Shown here: one piece after another, positions 44,967 to 53,152 of the stretch
How positions within the stretch are numbered: the first letter of the stretch is position 1
Layout: every line of letters begins with the position of its first letter
NCBI GenBank assembly: GCA_002704915.1
Contig: PAIP01000034.1
Span: 417,936-481,935 of the forward strand
From: Parvularcula sp.
GTDB lineage: Bacteria; Pseudomonadota; Alphaproteobacteria; Caulobacterales; Parvularculaceae
Length of the DNA stretch: 64,000 bases
Reading direction: 5' to 3'
Notes under the pieces: generated by a model
What the model was told of the DNA's origin: nothing
Seen by the model: only the letters and a program-made list of their open reading frames with translations
Databases searched by the model: none
Position numbers and translations under genes: made by a program

Positions 44967-45098
44967 ATTGCGGCAGATCAACCAAGCGATTTTGCCGCGC
45001 GGACTGTCCAAATCGGCGGCCGAAGCAGGCCCGCCGAGGCATGACAAAACTCCCGGTCCCCCCTACATCAGGCGGCGACACGAATTTGCGGAGGACCC

Positions 45099-45398
45099 AT
45101 GGTCGCGAAACTGACGCCAGAAGCACGGAACGCTTTTTTCAAGGATCATCCCGGCTGGGCCGAAGTTGAGGGCCGGGACGCGGTCAAAAAGAGCTTCGCC
45201 TTCGACGATTTCAACGAGGCCTGGGGGTTCATGACCCGGGTGGCCCTCGCCGCGGAAAAGGCGGATCATCATCCAGAATGGTTCAATGTCTATAACCGGG
45301 TGGAAATCACGCTCACGACCCATGACGCCGGAGGCTTGTCCGAGCGCGATGTGAGCCTTGCGGGCTTTATCGAGGCCGCGGCAGGAGAGGGTGAGTAA
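45099..45398 (+). CDS. phhB: 4a-hydroxytetrahydrobiopterin dehydratase
   Basis: The protein has 99 residues, the size of pterin-4a-carbinolamine dehydratases. The active-site block [20 protein letters not shown], with two adjacent histidines, and the later [13 protein letters not shown] are diagnostic. It dehydrates the hydroxypterin made by aromatic amino acid hydroxylases and may have other roles, since no hydroxylase gene lies nearby. It is a single gene between the divergent TonB receptor and chvI. Confidence 0.92.
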   Translation: MVAKLTPEARNAFFKDHPGWAEVEGRDAVKKSFAFDDFNEAWGFMTRVALAAEKADHHPEWFNVYNRVEITLTTHDAGGLSERDVSLAGFIEAAAGEGE

Positions 45399-45497
45399 CG
45401 GCGGACGCGCGGCCACAAAAACGCCTTGCCCGCGCCTTCTATACGCCCGCGACGGCATCTAGTAAGATTTTGAATTCACAAGGGGATTGAATAAAAG

Positions 45498-46193
45498 ATG
45501 GCGACAATCGCGCTTGTCGATGACGACGAAAACATCCTGACCTCCGTGTCCATCGCCCTTGAGGCGGAGGGGCACACGGTAAAGACATTTGAGGACGGCG
45601 CGGCGGCGCTTGAATATATCAACGCCACGCCGCCGGATATGGTGGTCTCCGATATCAAGATGCCCACTATGGACGGGATGGAGCTGTTGCGGCGCATCCG
45701 TCAGAATTCCAGCCTGCCGCTGATCTTCCTCACCTCCAAGGACGAGGAAATTGACGAAGTCCTGGGGCTCACCATGGGCGCCGACGATTATGTCAAAAAG
45801 CCCTTCTCCCAGCGGCTTCTCCTGGAGCGGGTGAAGGCGGTCTTGCGCCGCGGTCAGGCCGGCGAAACGCCAACCGAAGAAGAAGAAAAGAAAATCATGC
45901 GCCGGGGCGAGCTCACGCTCGATCCCATGCGCCACGCCTGCACCTGGAAAGGCCAGCCGGTGGTGCTGACCGTGACTGAATTCCTGATTCTTGAATCCCT
46001 CGCCCAGCGGCCGGGCTTCGTCAAAAGCCGCGACCAGTTAATGGATGCGGCCTATGACGATCAGGTCTATGTGGACGACCGCACCATCGACAGTCACATC
46101 AAGCGGGTGCGCAAGAAATTCCGTCAGGTCGACAAGGAATTCGATTCCATCGAAACGCTTTACGGCGTCGGCTACAAATATAAGGACGCCTGA
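45498..46193 (+). CDS. chvI: Response regulator ChvI
   Basis: The protein has 231 residues. The receiver domain (1-120) has the acidic pair in [13 protein letters not shown] and the phospho-Asp in [17 protein letters not shown], with the Lys in [13 protein letters not shown]. The C-terminal OmpR-type winged helix ends [27 protein letters not shown]. ChvI, paired with ChvG, controls envelope and acid/osmotic stress genes in alphaproteobacteria. It lies 6 bp upstream of chvG. Confidence 0.93.
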   Translation: MATIALVDDDENILTSVSIALEAEGHTVKTFEDGAAALEYINATPPDMVVSDIKMPTMDGMELLRRIRQNSSLPLIFLTSKDEEIDEVLGLTMGADDYVKKPFSQRLLLERVKAVLRRGQAGETPTEEEEKKIMRRGELTLDPMRHACTWKGQPVVLTVTEFLILESLAQRPGFVKSRDQLMDAAYDDQVYVDDRTIDSHIKRVRKKFRQVDKEFDSIETLYGVGYKYKDA

Positions 46194-46199
46194 TCGGCA

Positions 46200-47945
46200 A
46201 TGGATGAAGAGGGCGGCATCGGGCGGCGAAGGCGCGCGCCTAACCGTGCGCCCCCTCGCGCACCCATGGCGGTGTCGCGTCTGACGCTGACCATCGTCCT
46301 CGCCAATCTCATCGGCCTTGTCATTCTGTTGCTCGGTTCTTTTGCGCTGACGCAATATCGCGACGGTCTCATCCAGGCGAAGCTTGAAGGCGTGCGCGCT
46401 CAGGCGCAGATTATCGCTGACGTGCTGGCGCAGGTCGCCATCGACGAAACAACCTGCCAGCCGGTCGAGGCCTCCGACATCGCCCGGCAGGAATCGGAAG
46501 CCGTCTGCGCGCTTTCTTTGAGCCAGCGGGATGTGCGCGAAGTCTTCAACCGCGTCTGGGACAGCTTCGAAGGCCGGGTCCGCATTTTCAACGCGCCACA
46601 GACCTTCGCCGATCCGCCAGTGACGGATGCGCGGCAGTTGCTTCTTGAAGACGTGGTTTTGCGTCAGGATGAAATCGTTGCGCAGACATTGCCGCCCATA
46701 GACCAAACCGCATCCTTAATCGACAAGATCGAGGAGGAAGGTTTGTGGCGGCGCGTCTCCCGCTTCTTTTCGCAAGGCTATCGCGCCGAAGCGGCGCGGC
46801 GGACGCTGGAGGATGAGCTGAATGCGGCGCTGGCCTCATCGCCTTTCGCGGCGGAAAGAGGAGCGGCCTCGGTGCGCCTTGATGAGGAAGGCGAACTGGT
46901 CGCCTCTGTTTCCGTGCCCATCAGACGGGTGCAGGCGATCTATGGCGTCGTTACGGCGGAAAGCGGCGGCATCGATGCGCTGGTTGAGGATGCGCGCCTT
47001 TCTATTTTGCCTTTCTTCGGGTGGGCCGTGGCGGCGGCGATCTTGTCGTCTCTTTTGCTGACGACCATGATTGCGCAGCCCATTCGCCAGCTTGCCGTCG
47101 CGTCCGACAAGGTGCGCGAGGGCATCGCTGCGGCGGGGCGCGCGCGCATACCCGATTTCACCAACCGCAAGGATGAGATCGGCGAATTGTCAGCGTCTTT
47201 AAAATTGATGACGCAAGCGATTTATGCGCGTATCGACGCGATCGAAAGCTTTGCCGCCGATGTCTCTCATGAATTGAAAAACCCGCTGACGTCGATCCGC
47301 AGCGCCGCGGAAACCTTGCAGATCGCCAAGACGCCGGAGCAGCAGGCGAAGCTTCTGGCTGTCATTCAAAAAGACGTCGCCCGCATGGACCGGCTGATCA
47401 CCGATATCTCCAACGCCTCGCGTCTCGATGCGGAACTTGCGCGCGAGAGCCGTGAGGCGATCGATCTGGCGAAACTGATCAAGGACATCGTCTCCATGTA
47501 TGGCGAAACAACCAAAGAGGGGCAGGCGAACGTCATTTTCAACGAGCCGTTGAGCGCCGCTTACGTGCTCGGCAATCCGGGTGCGCTCGGTCAGGTCATC
47601 CGCAATCTCATTGACAATGCGCGGTCCTTCTCGCCGCCGGACGGCGAAGTCCGGGTCAGGCTCGATCCGCCCACAACGCGCACCGGTCTCGCCCGCATCA
47701 CTGTTGAGGACGATGGTCCCGGCATTCCGCCGGACAACCTGGAATCGATTTTCAAGCGATTTTACACCAAACGGCCGGCCGGCTCGGCCTTTGGCAACAA
47801 TTCGGGGCTCGGCCTCGCGATTTCGCGACAAATTGTCAATTCCCATGGCGGCCACATTCATGCTGAAAACAGGCATGCCGATCCGGAAAACCCTGACAGC
47901 GAGCGTAAAGGCGCGCGGTTCGTTATTGAGCTGCCCAGCAGTTAA
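46200..47945 (+). CDS. chvG: Sensor histidine kinase ChvG
   Basis: The protein has 581 residues; ATG 46266 (MAVSRLTLTIVLANL) is an alternative start that drops a basic, proline-rich N-terminus. Two membrane helices (about 27-50 and 270-295) flank a periplasmic domain of about 220 residues, followed by a HAMP segment, the H-box FAADVSHELKNPLTSIRSA, the N-box RNLIDNARSFSPPDG and G-boxes DDGPGIPP and NSGLGLAIS. It phosphorylates ChvI. The kinase is followed by EIIA-Man and HPr genes, as in most alphaproteobacteria. Confidence 0.93.
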   Translation: MDEEGGIGRRRRAPNRAPPRAPMAVSRLTLTIVLANLIGLVILLLGSFALTQYRDGLIQAKLEGVRAQAQIIADVLAQVAIDETTCQPVEASDIARQESEAVCALSLSQRDVREVFNRVWDSFEGRVRIFNAPQTFADPPVTDARQLLLEDVVLRQDEIVAQTLPPIDQTASLIDKIEEEGLWRRVSRFFSQGYRAEAARRTLEDELNAALASSPFAAERGAASVRLDEEGELVASVSVPIRRVQAIYGVVTAESGGIDALVEDARLSILPFFGWAVAAAILSSLLLTTMIAQPIRQLAVASDKVREGIAAAGRARIPDFTNRKDEIGELSASLKLMTQAIYARIDAIESFAADVSHELKNPLTSIRSAAETLQIAKTPEQQAKLLAVIQKDVARMDRLITDISNASRLDAELARESREAIDLAKLIKDIVSMYGETTKEGQANVIFNEPLSAAYVLGNPGALGQVIRNLIDNARSFSPPDGEVRVRLDPPTTRTGLARITVEDDGPGIPPDNLESIFKRFYTKRPAGSAFGNNSGLGLAISRQIVNSHGGHIHAENRHADPENPDSERKGARFVIELPSS

Positions 47946-48022
47946 CGTCTTCCATTTTTTTGTGGACATCCGGGCGCAAACACGCACCATATCGGCTGTT
48001 TGAAGGAGTGGATGCGAACCGC

Positions 48023-48433
48023 ATGATTGGTCTTGTCGTCGTCACCCATGGCCGCCTCGCGGAGGAGTTTTTGTCCGCCGCCGAGCATGTCGTCGGACCG
48101 CAGGAACAGGTGAAAGCCGTTTCCATCGGACCTGATGACGATATGGAAAAGCGTCGTCAGGATATCCTCGACGCGGCGAAAGCGGTGGAAAGCGGCGAGG
48201 GCGTCATCATTCTGACCGACATGTTTGGCGGCACGCCTTCGAATCTTGCGATTTCGGTGATGGAAAAAGCCAATGCCGAAGTGATCGCCGGGGTCAATCT
48301 TCCCATGTTGATCAAGCTTGCGTCCGCCCGCGCGGAGGACGATCTGCCCGAAGCGGTGAAAGCCGCGCAGGAAGCCGGCCGCAAATACATCAATGTCGCC
48401 TCCTGGGTGCTTTCGGGAGAGGCGGCGGATTAA
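48023..48433 (+). CDS. PTS mannose-type EIIA protein (regulatory PTS)
   Basis: The protein has 136 residues from ATG 48023. The fold of EIIA-Man is evident from MIGLVVVTHGRLAEEFLSAA (phospho-His near residue 9), VIILTDMFGGTPSNLAIS and VIAGVNLPMLIKL. No sugar-transport EIIB/EIIC genes are near, so it is part of the regulatory phosphorelay found in alphaproteobacteria. It starts 77 bp after chvG, and its stop directly abuts the HPr start. Confidence 0.92.
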   Translation: MIGLVVVTHGRLAEEFLSAAEHVVGPQEQVKAVSIGPDDDMEKRRQDILDAAKAVESGEGVIILTDMFGGTPSNLAISVMEKANAEVIAGVNLPMLIKLASARAEDDLPEAVKAAQEAGRKYINVASWVLSGEAAD

Positions 48434-48724
48434 GTGTCCGAGGAAAAAGAAGAGCCGGTCGTCGCCACCGTTGAGGTCTGCAACAATCTCGGCCTGCACA
48501 TTCGCCCCTCGCGTCATCTTTCAGCGCTCGCCAAATCCTATGACGCGGAAGTCACCGTGCGGAATAACGACCGCACCGCGCTTGCCGATTCACAGCTCGA
48601 CCTGTTGATGCTGTTGGCGAGCAAGGGCGCCAAACTTGAAATCTCCGCTACCGGTCCGCAGGCCGGCGAAGCCGTCGATTCCATCGTCAAGCTCGTGCAG
48701 GACAGGTTTGGCGAAAAGGATTAG
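48434..48724 (+). CDS. PTS phosphocarrier protein HPr
   Basis: The protein has 96 residues, starting with GTG immediately after the EIIA stop. It shows VCNNLGLHIRPSRHLSALA with the active His near residue 20 and the regulatory-type serine region LADSQLDLLMLLASKGAKLEI. The start is about 10 residues longer than E. coli HPr (MSEEKEEPV). It carries phosphate from EI to EIIA-Man. The kinase HprK, which would modify the serine, is not in the window. Confidence 0.92.
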   Translation: MSEEKEEPVVATVEVCNNLGLHIRPSRHLSALAKSYDAEVTVRNNDRTALADSQLDLLMLLASKGAKLEISATGPQAGEAVDSIVKLVQDRFGEKD

Positions 48725-49842
48725 GCGGACGGTTCAACCGTAATCGCCGACATGCTGACTGGCTGGCCATCGCGCAGGCGCTCGCCGCCGCGAATGACCA
48801 CATTGTCGCCGGGCGCGATCTCGCCGATCACCTCGATGTAACCGCCATCCGCGGCGCCAAGCTCCACATCGACGCGCTTGGCGGTCTTATCTTCGCTGAT
48901 GACGAAGACGCTAATGCGATCAGCACGCAGAACAAGCGCGTCCCGCAGCACCGCCGTCACCGTGCGGGGGCGGTCGGAGGGGAGGTTCACGCGCACCGCC
49001 GAGCCGATATACCAATCGGTTTCCGGCAGTTCGAGACGGATTTCGAGCATGCGCGAGCGTTCGTCGCCAACCGGCACAACGGCGCGCACTTTTCCTTCGA
49101 GCGTATCGGCCCCGTTCGCAACCCGAATGGTTTCGCCCGGCGCGATATTGCGCGTAAGGCCAGCGGGGGCGCGCGCCGTCACTTCCAGATGGCGCGTATC
49201 CACGAGGCGAATGATATCCGTGCCCGGATTTGCAAATTCGCCAATTTGAGCTTCTTGCGAAACGACGCGTCCTGCAAAAGGCGCCTTCACTTCGGTGCGC
49301 TCAAGATTGACGTCCGCGCGTTCCAACGCGACTTCCGCCTGTCGCAGCGCCTGAATGGCTTCATCGCGATTGGACCGCATTTCATCCATCGTCGCTTCGG
49401 ATTCCCCGGCTTCTTCAAGACCGACATAACGCTGATACAGGCTGTCGAGATAGTCGGCGCGGGCGCGCAGGCGCCGCACCTGGGCCGCCGTGTCATCGCG
49501 CGTAAGTTTTGCGTCCGCCTTGTCGAGACGGGCGATCACATCGCCTTCCTCAACTTCCGCGCCCACTTCCGCAACCCATTCGATTTTCCCCGCGGTGGCG
49601 GCGGCGACGCGACTGTCACGAAGCGAAACGACGGCGCCGGGGGTTTCAGCGCGCGGGGCGAGGTTTTTCTGTTCGGCTTTGGCGACGGTGACCGGGGCGG
49701 GCGGCGGCCCCTGTTGCGCCTGCGCATCTTCGGCTGCGTCTGCGGGCTGCGCGCCGACAAAGCCGCCGTAAAGATAGGCTGCGGCCGCTGCGGCGATGAG
49801 GGCGGCGCCGGCGCCGCTGGCGAAAAGGAATTTGCGGGTCAT
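48721..49842 (-). CDS. RND efflux periplasmic adaptor (MFP) subunit
   Basis: The protein has 373 residues from the ATG at 49842. A signal peptide or anchor (FASGAGAALIAAAAAAYLYGG) is followed by the biotinyl-lipoyl half-motifs (AGKIEWVAEVGAEVEEGDVIARLD and VKAPFAGRVVSQEAQIGEFA) on either side of a helical hairpin (about 108-180), then beta-barrel and membrane-proximal domains. It bridges the pump encoded upstream to an outer-membrane channel not encoded here. The gene order is pump first, adaptor second, with a 16-bp gap. The stop overlaps the convergent HPr gene by 4 bp. Confidence 0.9.
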   Translation of the reverse strand: MTRKFLFASGAGAALIAAAAAAYLYGGFVGAQPADAAEDAQAQQGPPPAPVTVAKAEQKNLAPRAETPGAVVSLRDSRVAAATAGKIEWVAEVGAEVEEGDVIARLDKADAKLTRDDTAAQVRRLRARADYLDSLYQRYVGLEEAGESEATMDEMRSNRDEAIQALRQAEVALERADVNLERTEVKAPFAGRVVSQEAQIGEFANPGTDIIRLVDTRHLEVTARAPAGLTRNIAPGETIRVANGADTLEGKVRAVVPVGDERSRMLEIRLELPETDWYIGSAVRVNLPSDRPRTVTAVLRDALVLRADRISVFVISEDKTAKRVDVELGAADGGYIEVIGEIAPGDNVVIRGGERLRDGQPVSMSAITVEPSA

Positions 49843-49858
49843 AGTCGACGGCTCCTTT

Positions 49859-52800
49859 TTATTCCGCCGGTTGCATGGCGATGCCATGCGCCGACGTTGT
49901 TTTTTGTTTTTCTGCGCCGAGCTGAAGGAGCGCCGGCAGGAGGAAGAGGGTGAAAAGGGTCGAGACCGCCATGCCGCCGACAATGACGGTGGCGAGGCCG
50001 CGATAGATGAGGCTGCCGGCGCCGGGCGCGAGCACCAGCGGCAGCATGCCCATGAGCGAAGTCGATGTGGACATGAAGATCGGGCGGATGCGTAAAGAGA
50101 GAGCTTCGCGCACGGCTTCGGTGCGAGGCTTGCCTTCCGCTTCCGAGGCGCGGGTCTGCGCCACCAGCAGGATCGCGTTATTCACCACAAGGCCGAGCAG
50201 GATGATGAAGCCGATCATGCCGAGCAGGTCGAGCGGCGTCGATTTCACGAGATCCAGAAGCCGGATGGCGAGGACGCCGCCGACGGCCGCCATGGGCAGG
50301 GTGACGATGACCAGCGCGGAGTCCTTCACCGATTTAAAGAGCGCGGCCATGATGAGAAACAGGATGATGACGGCCAAAAGGAAGTTTGAGCCGAGATTGG
50401 AAACGGCGCGGGCGAGGGCGTCGGCGTCGCCGCCCCATTTCAGCGAGGCGCCGGGTGGCAGCACTTTATAAAGCTCCGACTGCGCACCCGCTTTCAGCGC
50501 ATCGACTGCGGGTCCGAGCGCCATGCCTTCGGGCGGATTGATGCCGAGGGTGATGGTGCGGCGCGCATCGACGCGGCGAATCTGTTGTGGTCCGACATTG
50601 CGCGTGATGGTGACAAGCTCGCCGAGGGGCACGACAACGCCGGAGGGCGTCGCGATGGGCGCGGTTTCAAGATATTCTGGCTCCGTCCATTGCTTGGCCT
50701 GAAGAATGACGTCTATGCGGCCATCTTCATGGAAGAATTCGCCGAGCCACTGTCCGTCGCCGAGCGAGCGCACGGCGCGGGCGACGCTGTCGCGGGTCAT
50801 GCCCACTTCGGCGATGCGCCGGTCATTGGGAAGGAGGCGAAGCTCCGGCGTCACGATCTGCGGGTCCGGGTTCGGCCACACCTGGGCGCCGGGCAGGGCG
50901 TTCTGGATGACTTCGGTCGCGGCCGGGATCGCGGCGCCGAGCGCATCGAAATCCGCCGCCTGCAATTCAAGATTGATCGCGCCGCCGCCGCCGAAATTGC
51001 CGAAGAGATCGCCCTGGCGTGCAAAGACCCGCGTATCCGGAAAACCGGCGAGAATTTCCTCATTGACGATCTGGACCATTTCCTCGATGCGCGACTGGTC
51101 GAGAATCCTGACGCCGATATTGCCGCCCCAATTGCCGGAATAGAGATAGTAATTTCTGAGGGCGGGCTCCTTTTCGCCGTCCATGTAAGGCTGCAGCCGG
51201 TCGACGACGACTTCCGCCCATTCTTTCTTGATCATGTCGGCGCTGGCGCCGGAGGGGAAACTGACAAAGGCGTCGACGGCGTCGCGTTTCACCGGCGGCA
51301 GGTAATTGAGCTGCGGCCAGAGAAGGAAAGCGACCGCGATCGGAACGATTGTCAGTCCGCCAATAATGCCGAGGCGCCGATTGCGGGACGAGGTGAGGCG
51401 CACGATGAAATCGGCAAGGCGTGCGGCGGTTTTTTCGCCATGATTTTTGCCGCCTGCATCTTTTTTGATGAAATAGCGCGCGCCCGTGGGCAGAAGCGTC
51501 ACGGCGACCACAAGACTGAAGGAAACGGCGATGGCGATGGTCAGCGCGAGGTCCGCAAAGAGCTGTCCCTCCACATCCTCGAAAAACATGATGGGTATGA
51601 AGATCGCGACTGTCGTCACGGTCGACGCGAAAAGCGCGCCGAACACCTGGCCGACGGCCTTTTCCGCAGCTTCAAAAGGCGAAAGACCTTCTTCGCGCAG
51701 GCGCACGAAATTTTCCAGAACCACGATCGCCGCATCGAGCACCATGCCGGTGGCGAAGGCGAGCCCGGCAAGGGATATGACGTTAATGGACCGGCCGAAC
51801 ATGTTCAGCATAATGATGGTCGCCATCAGGCAGATCGGAATGGCGGCGGCGATGATGAATGTCGCCATGGTGCGACGCAGGAACAGCCACAAGGCGCCGA
51901 CGGCCAGCATGATGCCGATGAGAAGATTGCTTGTCAGAAGCGAAATGGCGCGCTTGATGAAGACCGACGGATCGAAACTTTTGTGAATGGCGTAGCCCAT
52001 CTCCGCCAAAGGCCCGCCGTTCAGCTCGTCGAGGACTTCGGTAAGCGTGTCGATGGCTTCCAACGTATTGGCGCCGGGTTCGCGCAGGACGCGCATGCCG
52101 ATCGCCGGATTGCCGTTCTGATAAACAACGCCGACGCTGCGCCGGTCGGGGCCAATGCGGACATCGGCGATATCGCCAAGCGTCACCGGCGCGCCGTCGC
52201 GCCAGGCGAGAATGGTTTCGCTGAGCTGGTCGGCGGTGAAGCGGCCTTCAAAGCGCATCGTGTAATTGCGCCGGCCGACTTCTACAGAGCCGCCGGTGAT
52301 ATCCGAGGAGCGGTTCACATTCTGCGCAATTTCATCGAGGGAGATGCCGAGCTGCGCGGCGAGAAACGGATCGAACTCAATATTGAGGATCTGTTCGCCG
52401 TCGTCGGAATTGACATCAACGCTGGCGACGCCCGGAATGGCTTCAAGCTCGGGCTGAATGCGTTGCTTGGCGAATTCGCTGAGTTTGACATTGGTGTTTT
52501 GATTGGTCGGCAGGCGCTGAAGAAACAGGAAGATCAGCGTCTCGCCGCTATCGCCGCCGCCGCCGATATTGATCCGCGGACGGTCCGCTTCCGCCGGAAG
52601 GCCGCGCACCTGTTGCATGCGCGCATTCACTTCGGAGAACGCCTTGTCCATGTCGGTGCCGAGGCTGAATTCAAGAGAGATCCAGGCGCCGCCCTGATTG
52701 GAAAAAGACTGCATCACCGTGACGCCCGGAATGCCGCGAAGTTCGCGTTCGATGGGTTCGGTGATTTCGCTTTCCACCTCGCGGGGAGAGGCTGCGCGCC

Positions 52801-52951
52801 ATCCGGTCCAGATGCTGATTTGCGGCCGCTCGATCGCCGGAAAAAGCTGTACGGGAAGCTGCGATATGGACAGCGCGCCAAGAAGCGTAATGAGCGCAAG
52901 GACGACCGCAGCCGCTGCGGGGTTCTTCAGGCAAAGCCGGGTCAAGCCCAT
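49859..52951 (-). CDS. RND efflux pump permease (HAE-like)
   Basis: The protein has 1030 residues from ATG 52951, preceded by a caggag site; an upstream TTG is not needed. The RND layout is clear: TM1 (AAAAVVLALITLLGALSISQLP), a large periplasmic loop, TM2-6 with the proton-relay motif GLAFATGMVLDAAIVVLENFVRL, a second periplasmic loop and TM8-12 ending in a VGGMAVSTLFTLFLLPAL segment. The class is AcrB/MexB-like hydrophobe/amphiphile efflux rather than heavy metal. It operates with the adaptor encoded downstream. Substrates are unknown. Confidence 0.92.
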   Translation of the reverse strand: MGLTRLCLKNPAAAAVVLALITLLGALSISQLPVQLFPAIERPQISIWTGWRAASPREVESEITEPIERELRGIPGVTVMQSFSNQGGAWISLEFSLGTDMDKAFSEVNARMQQVRGLPAEADRPRINIGGGGDSGETLIFLFLQRLPTNQNTNVKLSEFAKQRIQPELEAIPGVASVDVNSDDGEQILNIEFDPFLAAQLGISLDEIAQNVNRSSDITGGSVEVGRRNYTMRFEGRFTADQLSETILAWRDGAPVTLGDIADVRIGPDRRSVGVVYQNGNPAIGMRVLREPGANTLEAIDTLTEVLDELNGGPLAEMGYAIHKSFDPSVFIKRAISLLTSNLLIGIMLAVGALWLFLRRTMATFIIAAAIPICLMATIIMLNMFGRSINVISLAGLAFATGMVLDAAIVVLENFVRLREEGLSPFEAAEKAVGQVFGALFASTVTTVAIFIPIMFFEDVEGQLFADLALTIAIAVSFSLVVAVTLLPTGARYFIKKDAGGKNHGEKTAARLADFIVRLTSSRNRRLGIIGGLTIVPIAVAFLLWPQLNYLPPVKRDAVDAFVSFPSGASADMIKKEWAEVVVDRLQPYMDGEKEPALRNYYLYSGNWGGNIGVRILDQSRIEEMVQIVNEEILAGFPDTRVFARQGDLFGNFGGGGAINLELQAADFDALGAAIPAATEVIQNALPGAQVWPNPDPQIVTPELRLLPNDRRIAEVGMTRDSVARAVRSLGDGQWLGEFFHEDGRIDVILQAKQWTEPEYLETAPIATPSGVVVPLGELVTITRNVGPQQIRRVDARRTITLGINPPEGMALGPAVDALKAGAQSELYKVLPPGASLKWGGDADALARAVSNLGSNFLLAVIILFLIMAALFKSVKDSALVIVTLPMAAVGGVLAIRLLDLVKSTPLDLLGMIGFIILLGLVVNNAILLVAQTRASEAEGKPRTEAVREALSLRIRPIFMSTSTSLMGMLPLVLAPGAGSLIYRGLATVIVGGMAVSTLFTLFLLPALLQLGAEKQKTTSAHGIAMQPAE

Positions 52952-53152
52952 GGTGATCGCTCCTGACAAATCTGTCTTGCAGCGCGCGTCGCACCGCGCA
53001 CCCTGGCGCCGGTTTGCAACCGCGCCTGTATTTAAAGTATCGCTTTTTTCAGGTCGCCGCGCATCTTCAAATCGACGGGACGCTTGTCTGTTGCGGCAAG
53101 CCGAGACCTTCCCGGCAGTCCTTAATCGGGGATTAATTCATCCCCTTACGTC

